Part shown: positions 43,018 to 55,100 of the stretch, one piece after another
How positions within the stretch are numbered: the stretch's first letter is position 1
Layout: the number at the start of each line of letters is the position of its first letter
From: Leptidea sinapis
Taxonomy: Eukaryota > Arthropoda > Insecta > Lepidoptera > Pieridae
NCBI RefSeq assembly: GCF_905404315.1
Contig: NC_066310.1
Coordinates: 744,001-808,000 of the forward strand
Reading direction: 5' to 3'
Length of the DNA: 64,000 nt
The notes under the pieces: model-generated
Databases searched by the model: none
What the model was told of the DNA's origin: nothing
Seen by the model: the letters and a program-made list of their open reading frames with translations, nothing else
Program-made: the position numbers and the translations under genes

Positions 43018-45600
43018 CGGCCGCGCCACAAGCCCCGCCCCCTGCAATGATTTGATTACTATATACAGTGTTTAATACTTCGCACGGAACTATTTCATGT
43101 CTTACGTTTGGTTGTTAGTAGTGTTTATTAGCCGTTTTGGGTGCGTCATCGACTTGGTAGCCATTGGGGAGACGCGGGGCGGCGACAGTGCGGTGCAGGT
43201 GTGTGGACCTTGTGATTATATAATTATAGCGACGTAGCGTAGCGGGCGACACGGACTGACGCCGACACCGGCGTGTTTCTTAGCTGTACCGACATAGACT
43301 ATATACTTTATATAATATAATAGATAGTGATTGTTAGAGTAATGGCGGGGAGTAATATGATCGAGGACAGAGCGGTCCTGCCGCTGTGTGTTGTGCTTCA
43401 CGACTCACTGTGATCATGTATATATTATGTTATGTCGACACCCCCTATATATTGATTGTTCTTAGGTATACTGATAAATCATTGGATCTACCGACGGGAC
43501 TTGCTAAATGTAAGGACTCATACAAAAGGCACTATTCTTATACCATTAAAATTTGGTACTTGCTTGGTACCAAGAGAATGGTGCTAAAACTTCGAAAATC
43601 ATTGAACTTTACCATTGAGAATTGGTAAGTCATAGATTCATTGAACAATCTTAGGATTTACCAAAGTTTGGGTTTTACCGTAACAATGGATACATCACTA
43701 GATGTCCGAATATATAACTGAGTGATATTTATTACTCACGATATTGTGTTCGAGATATGTAATTATTCAATATGGATGCGACAACATACGACTCAATGTA
43801 ACTTTTTTACGTCGTAATTGTGTCGCCGCTTGTAATTGGAAACAATTTGAATTATTAAAATAATAATTTCGTGGCGTTTTGATATATTATGTATTATGTT
43901 ATGAGTGAAAAGGGTTCATTCTAGCTTTTTGTCGCCCTTTGTACAAAATATTGATTTAAGCTAATCAATTTTTAGTAATGGTACCGTTTCCGATCTAGAT
44001 TAAACTATTGTTCTGTATTAGATAATCAAATATAATAATCCATACTTACCGTCGACTTGACCGGGAAAAGTTGTGAAACATAATGTGTTTCTTTGTATGA
44101 AGTCTTAGAACGCCACGGACTCGGTATTGGGGGCTCATATCGTTTGCTTACATACTGTAGATACAGATAAACATGCTCACACAAATTATTAGCATCATAA
44201 TCATTGTATTACGTCGCCGTGATGAAAGATTTTGAATTCATGTTCCACAAAATTACTCTTATTATTATTTCGGCAATAAAATAACGCTCTAACTCGTATC
44301 AATGTTTTTATCAGTCTGCATTGAATTACGCGCAAAAACTGTCGAAGTTAAGTCCAACAACAGCCCAATAAAAACCACCCGTTACCAGCCAAAAACTCCA
44401 ACGTGACGTTATTCACGTTTCAGTTAAGTTGTCAAAATGCCGTATTTTATACTTTTATTTTATTGAATATCTTTATACTATATCAAAACGGGGTCGTTTT
44501 TAGAATCCTAACATGTTGTGTTTTTTAATTAAAACCATTTATTCTTTGATTTTCAATACTGTCATCGTGACCATTTATTTCGTATGATCTTGCGATACTA
44601 GCGCCACTCTGGAGGAATTTGGAACTGTTACTTAAATTTGACACTTGCTACTGACAACTGTGTCCCATGAGATTTTTTAAATTTCTCTAACCTCGATATG
44701 GACAAATAGCTAACAATGGTGCCTTTTAATGTGAACCTTCATTTACTTTAGTTTACAAGTTAAATACTCGTACTAATATATCTTTGGACTTGAGATTGAA
44801 TATTATATTTATGTCGTTTTGATAAATGTTGAGTTTTTTAAGAAATTGTTTTGAGGGACAAAATTATTTTTTGGTATAACAAATTAATGTTTTGATATAA
44901 GATTTACTGATCACACACATTTACACTCTAAAGCAGAAAGCGGAAAATTGTTCAAACTCATAATGTTAATCGTATTGTAAGTAAATGATATGAACCGATC
45001 TGATCCTGTATAAAGATGTATATGTATAGTGAGAGCGAGACAGAGGTGGGCGGGGCGCCGGGTGCGAGCGAGACGGACTGACGTTACGTCACAAAGCTAC
45101 CTATATGTGTTGTGTTGGCAGTGCTATAGTGCGGTGTGACTCTGTCCCGCTCGGAGCCGAGGCCGCGCGGTCTCCGGTGTAAAGATCAACAATATTGTTC
45201 GTATATTGTATTGTTTTCTTTTTTAATAATATATTGTGTTTAAGCCGTGCGCACGTCTTTTATTTAGGTACATAGAGAATATACCTACGATTCAGCAGAC
45301 TGCCAACAACGCCGCAACTGTTCCGAATACTCACCGCTTGACGAGGGGCCCACCATGAACTCTTATTGACAACCAAAAATTAACTGCCTTGCTATTTCGT
45401 ACCACGACGTGATTAGAGCTATCTAATTTAGGTTTACGTCAAATCAACTGATTAAATCGCAATGATGTCAATTGAATCGCAAACTGATTTAGTTCGTTCA
45501 TTCATTCGTACCATGAGGTAATATTTCAACCTAAACTTATGTGTCAAAATGAGCGATTTGAAAAAAGTTGCTACTTCCTTAGAGGGAAGTGAATCGTGTT
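43018..45600. other. 3' flank of RanBP9, no further gene seen
   Basis: The RanBP9 3' untranslated region starts here; its end is not resolved. AATAAA motifs at 44275-44280 and 44367-44372 are possible polyadenylation signals. A GC-rich block at 45030-45180 contains the palindrome TGACGTTACGTCA (45079-45091), a CRE/ATF-like site, with no gene attached. Confidence 0.5.
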
Positions 45601-45724
45601 GATAATAACTTTACAGAAAAGGAAAATTTTACTGATGAAAGAAGAGATGAAAATACTTTATTGGACTTTTTTGTAAAACAAAATACTGAAAATAAATACC
45701 GAAAATGAAAATACTAAAGACGAG

Positions 45725-46115
45725 GCAGTAAGGGCTACTTGATACTACCTAAGACAAGAACAAATTACGGCAAGCGTATGTTTATTTACGAGGGCGCACA
45801 ACTTTTTAATAGTCTACCTTCATCTCTCAAAAAGATTAGGTCACAAAAACATTTAAACGTGAGCTATCAGACTATATTGTTTCAAAGTTTTTATAAAACA
45901 CATGTCTGAAATTGTTTGTTATGTGACAGTGCCCTGTAAAAGTGTGTAATCTTAAATTTTGTGAAGAAGAATAAGTACTATAATGTGTAATATGTATGTA
46001 CTGAACATCTAAAGAACGGCGGATAAATTATTACATCATATTTTTATGTTCTCATGTAAGTAACAATATTGTGTTTTTAATGAGAAATAAATATCTTTAA
46101 ACGTAAGGGCCCGGC
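45725..46115 (+). pseudogene. LINE C-terminal fragment
   Basis: The + strand reads LPKTRTNYGKRMFIYEGAQL, FNSLPSSLKKIRSQK (about 45740-45860), the usual C-terminal signature of L2/CR1-like reverse transcriptases (R-T-N-x-GKR-x-F and LWNSLP-like). A non-coding 3' tail follows to about 46110. Confidence 0.65.
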
Positions 46116-46503
46116 CTGTTCGCAAGAACGAATTAAAAAAAAATGTACTCTGTGCTCCTGTAAAACAAACATCAATGGAGGTACGTTCATAAATCGTTTA
46201 ATTGACTGATAAAAAAAAATTGCTTAATGGTTTATAATTTGACGCTACAAAGCGCAATTTTAAAATGTATTTTTAGTATTTTCTACGCCAAAAACCCGCT
46301 AAAATCATATGATTTTAGGTTTCGAAACGCAATGCATATGGTTCGAGTAAGAGAGACAAACTTATGCAACGACTGTAGAGCGTCATATCTTTCTCACACC
46401 GCGGACCACAGACACATTTATTTCGTTCATTCTTCTTAAGCAATCGCCATTCAGTAAAAGGCACTTCATGGTACGAATTTTAGCGAATAAGTTTAGGTAC
46501 CTA

Positions 46504-49500
46504 GGTCCGTTTCCAGTGCTCTGCAACACAAAACGTATTGTCAAATCACTCCCGATATTTAAATTCATAAAGTGACTAAACACACAACTTTCTCAAGTGA
46601 AAAATAACAAAAGTGGATCACAAATATCAGAGGGACAGAAGACTGAGAGTAAAACATAAGAAACTAGGAGAATAAAATTCTTTACGAAGATATTCCACGT
46701 AAGTCTTTAATTTTTAGGTTATACAAATTTATCATTTTCAACGAAATTAGCGAAAATTGTAAACAAGTGCGAAGTAAGCGCTGTCAAGTGTCAACACATT
46801 TGGCTAGAATTTAACTTTTATTAACGGCTTTGGACACAAGTATTTTAGCCAATTGATTCAACACAAGTATGGCAGCACCACAGAGTACTTTACCAATGGA
46901 GATGGCCACATTGTTCAATATGATGAAACAAGAATTTTAAAAACAATCTATAACAATTACCAATTCTGTGTCTGAAAAAATTATGCTGTTAATTGAAGAA
47001 AAAATTAAGCCAATAAGAGAAGAAAACGAACATCTAAAACAAGAGATACAAACGTTGAACAAAAAATTAACTATATGGAAAATACGTACAGTAAAAATAA
47101 TATTATACTTCACGGAATAAGAGAAACGAAAAAGAGTTACGCAGATCTTTCTAAAAACATTTTCGATATATTTTTAAAATTAGAAATACCAATTGAACCA
47201 CGTGATATTAATAAAATGCATAGACTTGGAAGACAATCTACTACATACTACAAAATACAAGACCAATTTTAATCTCACTTACTACCTTAAATAAAAAAAA
47301 TAGAAATCATGAAATCTAAGAAAAGAATATCACTTAACACTTACATTACCGAAGATTTCTCGAAAGAAACTTATAAAACGAAAAGAACTGAAACAACAGG
47401 TTGAAATGGAAAAAGAAAAGGGAAATGAAGCCTATATAAATGATAACAGGCTTGTAGTGATACAGAAAGATAAGAGAAAACGCGACAACTCAATATCACC
47501 AGCTAAAAAATCCCAACAAGAACTCGGAAAACCTGTTGTAGCTCCAGCAAAACTTCAAAGGTCTGACCCATTCTCGTTAATGAGAGCTAGGTCACATTCC
47601 TTAACGGAAAAGAATTCAAAAGCATAGCAAAATATAAATGACATCGGTAAACGGAGAATGAACTTTTCAAATAACTTACAACAACCGAAAATAAAAACAA
47701 ACACAACATATCCGGCCCCAATCCGGCTGGTCACCGCGGGGTTGATGACCAAAACCCCCCAAATTTTAATAATAAAAACTTAAATAAAACCATAAATAAA
47801 ACGTTGAGGCTGTATATAGCAACGCTCAATACTAGAACATTAAGTTCTCAAGAATATTTGATAGAACTTGAACAAGCGCTACACAATATTAGTTGGGACA
47901 TATTAGGAATATGCGAAGTACGCCGATCAGGCGAACAGATTGAAGAACATGAGGACTATATACTATACTATAAAATGAAGTACAAGGCCTTTATGGTGTA
48001 GGATTCTTAGTCAAAAAATATTTTAAAAATAGTATAATAGAATTTAATGGAGTTTCAGACAGAATAGCCGTGTTTCACATCGCTCTTCCAGGTCATAAAT
48101 ACCCGACTTCTATAGTTCAAGTATATGCTCCTACTGAGATAGCAAAGAAAGAAGTTAAAGGTAACTTTTATACACAACTAAGTAGAACAATGGAGACTTT
48201 AAACAGAACCGTTATTGTGATGGGAGATTTTAACAGCCTAATTGGACAGAGATATACGAACGAAGATATAATACTTGGACCCCATACAACCGGAAAAAGG
48301 AATGATAATGGACAGAGACTTATAAATTTCGCATTGGAAAATAATTTATATATTATGAATAGCTTTTACAAAAGGAAACCTAATCGAAAATGGACATGGG
48401 AATCTCCCAATGGCCTGGTAAGAAAAGAGATAGATTTCATAAGTACGAACAAACCAAGTCTCTTCTTATATGTACAAGTTCTCAACAACTTTAATTATAA
48501 TAGCGATCACAGGTTACTACGAGGTCACTTACATATGCTTGAACCAAAGAAATCAAGGAAATACATAAAAAATACAAAACTTCCAATATTCCCACCCACC
48601 TACCAAGGCATGTCTTAGAATCTTTAAGGACTACGTTAATATCTAACTAAATGAACTTAAAACGGTTCAGGAGAAATACGATACTATAGAAGACGAACTA
48701 AAAGAAATAAGTAAAAAACTAGAAAGAAACAAAACAACAAGAGATAGAGTAGGACTAAAAGCAAGAAACCTACTCAAACAAAGGACACTTTATTTATAAA
48801 CAAGAAAGACAATAAACAAGAGCTAACGAAACTAAGTAAAGAAATAAAGGCCGAAATTAGAAAATATAAATATGAAATGAGAACAGAAACACTACGGCTA
48901 TATATAGAAAAAACAGGAGGAAATAAAAACGCATGGAAAGATCTCCAAGAATACACAAATTGGATTAGTAACGTAACACAACAAAACTAAAATACAAAAA
49001 ACTAAAAGAATTGACATTCTAGAAACAGCAACTGATTTCTATCGTAAACTTTACAATGACAAACAAGTAATATTAGCTGTAACCTGTAACCAAAAAGATA
49101 TTGAAGAACCAATTCCAGACATATTAAGAGACGAAACTAGGAAAGCAATAACATCCCAAAAGAGAGGAAAAGCACCAGATGAGGATAACATTTCTAATGA
49201 ACTTTTAATCGGTACATCTGAAACTATTTTAGATACACTTACAGAATTATTCAATGAAATTTTAAGTACTGAACATATCCCCCACCAATGGACTACGTCA
49301 ACAATAATCTTACTCCATAAAAAAGGTAAAACGGATGATATATCGAACTATAGACCTATCTCACTAATGTCCAACATATATAAAATATTCTCCAAAATAA
49401 TATTAGAACGATTAACGAAAGTTCTGGACGAAAACCAACTAAAAGAACAGGCACCCTGCCTGTAGAAGTTAGAAGTGGTTTCTCAACTATCGATCACATT

Positions 49501-50686
49501 CATACCATAAAACAAATAATTCAGAAATGCAAAGAATATGGGAAGGACTTACCGCACAAGGGGTCCACAATAAATACATTCGTATAATAAGGAAAATATA
49601 TGGGAATATATATAAGTACGGACAGAGAAGGTAGGAGATTACTTCCCCATTAGAAGAGGTGTCCGACAGGGTGACCCTCTATCACACAAACTCTTCTCGG
49701 CAACCCTTGAACACGTATTTCGGCAGCTCGATTGGTACAAACTCGGGATAAATATTAATGGGAAATTACTAAACCACCTAAGATTTGCCGACGATGTAAT
49801 ACTAATAAGCGAAGACCCAAAAAACTCTACAGAACATGATAGAACAACTATTATATGAAAGTGAGCAGGTTGAACTATCAATGAATACAGAGAAAACAAA
49901 GGTTATGCCTAATTTCACGAAAGTTCCTATTAAACCTCATAACGCCAATGAATTGGAATATGTAGAGGAATGTACATGTACATACCTTCGCCAAATAATA
50001 TCTCCTACAGACCTCACTACAAAAGAAATAAACAATAGAATAACTATAGGATGGAAGAGATATTGGGCCCTAAAAGATGTCATGAAAAACCCGCATATAC
50101 CAATAGAAGGAAAAAAGAAAATATTTCATACTTGTGTTCTACCCAGTATGACCTACGGGTGCCAGACTTGGAGTTGCACAAACAAAAATATCAAAGCGCT
50201 GGAAACCTGCCAGCACAAAATGGAACGAAGTATACTTAACATAAAACTTAAAGATAAAATTAGGTTAGCAACAATAAGAAAACGAACCAATGTCGTAGAT
50301 ATAAAATATCACATCAAACAACTGAAATGGAAATGGGCTGGACACATGATACGAAGTAAGACTGAGAAATGGACTAAAGAAGTTGGACAGAATGGTGTCC
50401 AAGATATAATACCAGAAATAAAGGAAGACAGCATCGAAGATGGGAAGATGATATTCTAAAGGTGGCAGGTGCGACTTGGATGAGGACAGCAAGAGATAGA
50501 TCTTTGTGGAGAAAACTTGGGGAGGCCTATGCTGAAAAGCAAAACAATCTAGAAACCGGTGTCTATTAAATATAGTAAATTATTACATAAGTACTTTTAT
50601 ATAATCAAATTAAAATACTAGATTTAAGATTAGAAATGTAACTGCACTTATTTATAGATTGTTAATAAAGGCTTTTATTATTATTA
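46504..50686 (+). mobile_element. Near full-length LINE with ORF1 and ORF2 remnants
   Basis: Flanked by an 11-bp direct repeat TTAGGTACCTA (46493-46503 and 50687-50697) and ending in a TTATTATTATTA tail. ORF1 begins at 46869 (MAAPQSTLPMEMATLFNMMK), has an early stop, a predicted coiled coil (EEKIKPIREENEHLKQEIQT) and then YSKNNIILHGIRETKKSYAD and INKMHRLGRQS. ORF2 (from about 47800) has an endonuclease (TLNTRTLSSQEYL, VIVMGDFNSLIGQRY, SDHRLLRGHL) and a decayed reverse transcriptase (KKGKTDDISNYRPISLMSNI near 49320, LRFADDVILIS near 49780), then a C-terminal region (VLPSMTYGCQTWSC, WKWAGHMIRS) to 50459. It is RTE-like by endonuclease style. Several frameshifts and stops make it inactive. Confidence 0.85.
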
Positions 50687-51174
50687 TTAGGTACCTAAAC
50701 TGAACTGCATCGGAATCGCATCGCTTATTAAAAGTTGATGGAAGGCCCGCTGGTCAATATTTTCAATGGATCGTGACCCACCACAGAGTAGGTGTATTAC
50801 TATAATTCTCCAATATCTCTCCTAATAATAAATTAGTCTGCATCGCGAGCCAGATAAGCTGAGGTTCACGTTTGTCATTTAAGCTTGGGCCCACATGTAA
50901 CGAGACAAATGTGATCAATTTAAAGAGATAATATAATAACAAACAATCTGAGTTCTACGAGATTAGTTAAGAGTTAGTTTAGGTTGAGATGCTGTTGACT
51001 GTAAAGTCAAGACATGTCGAATGTGATGATCAGAAAAGATTAAAAAATATAGAAAGATTGTTGTTAAATAGTTAATATAAGACTAGATGTAGATGGCAGC
51101 AGAGACCCTTGCCTCTTGCTCATCGACCGCCATTACAATTACATTAAGTTCGCGCTGTTCCGCTTTTAAAAATT

Positions 51175-51340
51175 TCTATTTGAAGAAGACTTGAAGAATG
51201 CCCAGTCCGTTCGAGTCCAGAAGCTTAAAGACATCTTCCAACGCAGCGGTGAACAGCTTGGGCGATATGACATCGCCTTTTCTGACTCACCGCTGCAGTG
51301 GCGACAGCGGGAAGCGACTTTGTTTCATACTCAAAATGTA
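51175..51340 (-). pseudogene. RTE-like reverse transcriptase fragment
   Basis: On the - strand, GDVISPKLFTAALEDVFKLL and DSNGLGIL follow a damaged RQ motif. This matches the RQGD-x-ISPKLFT-x-x-LE stretch of RTE-type reverse transcriptases. Only about 50 codons remain. Confidence 0.6.
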
Positions 51341-51844
51341 GTGATAATATAGTTAGGTAATATTTGTATATTCTTGCGGCAGATTTAGTAATTGATTTGT
51401 ATATTTATAAAGTAGAACTGTCTGCTGCGTCGCGTTCCCGATACCGAACATCGCGGCGATATACTGAGCTTACTTTATCAAAACACAAAATAATTAAAAA
51501 TGGAAACTCATATATTGCCTAGTTACCTATTTATTATTTAATTATCAAGTCTCTCGCTTTCCTGTCGTCCATAAACGTACCCCTTTCCAGATTTAAACTA
51601 GTTGATCGTAGGTTTTGATTTAAACTAGTATCTATAAATTATTCTTAGATAATTACAGTGTAAAATTCTATCTTAGCGCTCTTATCTGTATTTTATTCTG
51701 TATTTTACAGAAGATTCAACTATTATTATTACAAAAAAGTACAGTTACTCTACTTGATCGTCAGTCATTTCAGGGCGGGAATAAGGTTCATTTAATGGTG
51801 AGTGATCAACTTACACTAATAATCTGCCATGGAACCAGCAGGAA

Positions 51845-51850
51845 TTTATT
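51845..51850 (-). terminator. Probable polyadenylation signal of the esterase
   Basis: AATAAA on the - strand (TTTATT on +), about 100 bp beyond the esterase stop codon. It is the only canonical hexamer close downstream. Confidence 0.5.
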
Positions 51851-51953
51851 TTGTCTTCAAGTACCTACCGGGTAAATTTACATGTAAGAAACGTAATACG
51901 AAGGCGGTACCGCTCTGTCGAGAGGCTCACGACGCGGTCGACGGTCACGAGTG

Positions 51954-52167
51954 TCACTCTCGGTTGCACATGCGGCGAGACTCGCAGGGCACGTAGCCGG
52001 GCCAGCCGTACGCGCACAGCAGCTCGTAGAAGAACTGGCCCGCGTGGTGCGGGGCCGGCGTTGCCAACACGCGCGGCGTGTCTGTCAGCACCAGCGTGTT
52101 GGATGCAGCGGAGGTGGCACGTGGCCACCGCACAGATAGCGTCCCGCGGCCCCTCGGGGTAGGGTCG
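51954..52167 (-). CDS. Esterase exon 3 (C-terminus)
   Basis: The acceptor on the - strand is TTGTGTCAG. The first base completes a Ser codon, then DPTPRGRGTLSVRWPRATSA, ending PGYVPCESRRMCNRE and TGA. The pattern N/D-PTP followed by V-x-WP-x-AT is the usual carboxylesterase C-terminal motif. The exon is GC-rich. Confidence 0.9.
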
Positions 52168-55100
52168 CTGACACAAGATGAATACTGGTCACAGCTCGTT
52201 ATAGCCACCCGCCACCCGACCAGCTCTTCACCAGTGAACGTCGCGCGGTACACGCAGGACCCGTGCAATGGCACGAGGTCTTGCGGTGCGGGTCGGATGC
52301 TGGGTTGATCTAATAAGCTCTGACCTTAAAGCTATAGAGATAACCTCTATCCATACGTCAACAAGCCACCGCAATTACTTCCGACCTTTAATCGTCAAAT
52401 TAGTATAAAAAATTATGTTTAACAGCAGACCACTATCGCATCTTGTCGATAACAAGGTTTAAATAATAAAAAATACACTCCAAAAACAAAGAATTAAACT
52501 TACCTATACAACATAAAATTCTTTATCATTGTAGTAAGCCTGTCAATAAAGTTGGCATCTCTGCCCGATAGCGGTAAAGATATCCCCTGCGGCTTGAACA
52601 CGTAGAACAGCTCCCCGCTATGCGTCGTACCCTGTATGTGTGGTACTGTAGTAAACTTTGCATATTCTCTCCCCCCTTCGTAAGAGAACTGGTAATTATA
52701 CACGGGCTGTTCGGAATATTTGGTGAGCAGTGCGGAAGTCGCGGATGACGTGGCATAGGCTACCCAATCGGAGTAGAACTTAATCAAATTTTGTACAGAA
52801 TCCAGAGTTACTTTCTCATCGCCAAAGTAGTGCTCGCGTATCTTTCTACTTATTAGGGTTTTGTCTTTGCGTGAGCACCAACTAAACAGAGATGGAAGCA
52901 TCTCGTCCAGGTTGTCATTTAGTTTTGCAACAGTGTCTGGATACAACAAAGAGTAGAAATATGAGCCTTCTAAATCAGTGTAGCCCATCATGACGGGTAC
53001 TTTATTGAACCTCCCTGACGTCACCAAGTTGTACGGCATGTCGAGGAAAAATGGTTCCATACTGTCCACGTCTATACACGGAGAATATTTAAAATACCTC
53101 GGATTAGTGGAAACATCAGTGGTCGCTTTAATTAGGTTATCCAAGGACGCATTACGAAATACATTTAACACATCTTCCACATCATACGCAGTTGAAATTT
53201 TGTTCGCATCTTCAAAGGCGGGGCGCTGAGGCTCAGTATTGAATGCCCAAACAGAGAAGGCTGAGCCACTCAACAATATTACTTTATGAAATAACCCTCT
53301 GCTTAATTCGGATAAAAGATGCATAGAGGCTGAACTGGCTCCAGCACTTTGGCCACAAATTGTTACATTATCTGGATCTCCGCCAAACGCAGCTATATTA
53401 TTCTGGACCCATTTTAAGGCCATTACTTGATCCCTCAGACCTAGATTAGATATACCACCAAGGCACAGGAAGCCGAGAACTCCCAGCCTATAGTTAGCAG
53501 TTACTACGATAGCATTCTTAAGGACCAGGAATTCAGGATCATAAAGGTCTTTCGCGCCGGTGTAGTACGAGCCGCCGTGGAAGAAAATCATGACGGGTAG
53601 TTTGACGCGCGGCTCCGCCGTCTCCGGTACGTACACGTCAAGGTACAAGCAGTCCTCGGTGCCGAAGGTGAGGTACACCAGCCACTGAGGACATTTTATA
53701 AGTAATGTGTGGTTTGTGGCTTTATATAGGTTGTTCCATTTGGGCGGATCTTGTGGCTTCTGAAAAACAATTATGCTTTGTTATTCATTCATGATTTAAT
53801 AGGTAAAAACGAAAATAATGCATAATACTGTACAGAATTATAATTCTATGAGATATATTTAAGATGACGTCATAACTAACTGTTAACCGTTACCGTCCAA
53901 TCGTCCCCAGTTAAAGCTATTGTTAATGTTAAATAGCGACCTGCGAAAAGTTTCAAATAAATATTCGATAGTAACTTGATAGCCTAAGATCCCACTGCTC
54001 GATTTTGCAGGTACCTAAGTGTTTTTTTTGATAAAACTAATTTTAAATGAACTTTGATTGAGTATGGAATGTATTAGCGATAGGTTGCCTATAAAAAGTT
54101 GGCAAATAAATGCAAAACTTTAATCTGTCTGGCCACGTATCTACAGGATGGACCAAAAGTCCGTTAACATTTGAATCGGTTGCCGCGTCTAGCAGCGGCG
54201 GCGGAGGGGGGTGGAGGGGTTACGCATTGCAAGAGCGGCCAATGGGAATTTAGTACCATGGCGTCGTTCAGCGGTAGTCAACGTGCGTTTTGTGTACGCG
54301 AGTACTATCGAAACAACGATTCTGCAACCTTAGCTCAACGAAAGTTTTGCAATCATTACAAGATACGACACAAAAATCAAGCTCCATCAGGTGTGTTAAT
54401 TAAAAAATGGGTGCTCAAGTTTGAGAAGACGGGTTCAACAATGGATTTACCTCGATCTGGCCGGCCTAGAACGTCGAGGGACCCCGAAAACGTGGAGCGA
54501 GTAAAATCGTCTGTTCGTGACCAACCTGGACTTTCAACTCGGAAGCGGTCTGCGGTCCTTAACGTGCCAAGAACATCATTAAAACGCATTCTCAAGAAAG
54601 ATTTAAGTCTACATCCCTATAAAATTCAAATGGTGCAGGAATTAAGGCCTCAGGATCATGCCACTAGGTTGCAGTTCGCGAACGAAATGGTAGAGCGATA
54701 CACCAGTTTTACAAACATTTTTTTCTCAGACGAGGCACACTTCCACCTAAATGGGCATGTTAATAGACAAAATTGTCGTTATTGGAGTGACACTAATCCG
54801 AAATTAAAGCATCAAAAACCCCTGCATTCACCCAAAGTCACAGTATGGGCTGCCATTTCAGCAAGAGGCATTATTGGTCCATACTTTTTTGAAGACTCAA
54901 GAGGACGTGCGGTTACAGTGAATTCCGAGCGGTATATAACCATGTTACAAAACTTTTTCGCTCCCGCGCTGCAGGATTTTGTTGGTTTTAATCAACGCTC
55001 ATGGTTTCAGAAAGATGGACTCGTTAAGGGCAGCTCGAGACATTTTTGGCCCAAAAGTGATATCGAAAAGAGGGGGCATTAACTGGCCGCCTCGTAGCCC

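Larger units (their letters stand above)
50698..51953. other. Intergenic, with a small LINE relic and esterase 3' flank
   Basis: Apart from the reverse transcriptase relic at 51175-51340 and the esterase polyadenylation signal, no feature is supported. Confidence 0.5.

Noticed and set aside
51865..52308. Several open frames on both strands over esterase exon 3
   Set aside because: They are alternative-frame shadows of the GC-rich exon; only the frame spliced from exon 2 gives the carboxylesterase C-terminus.
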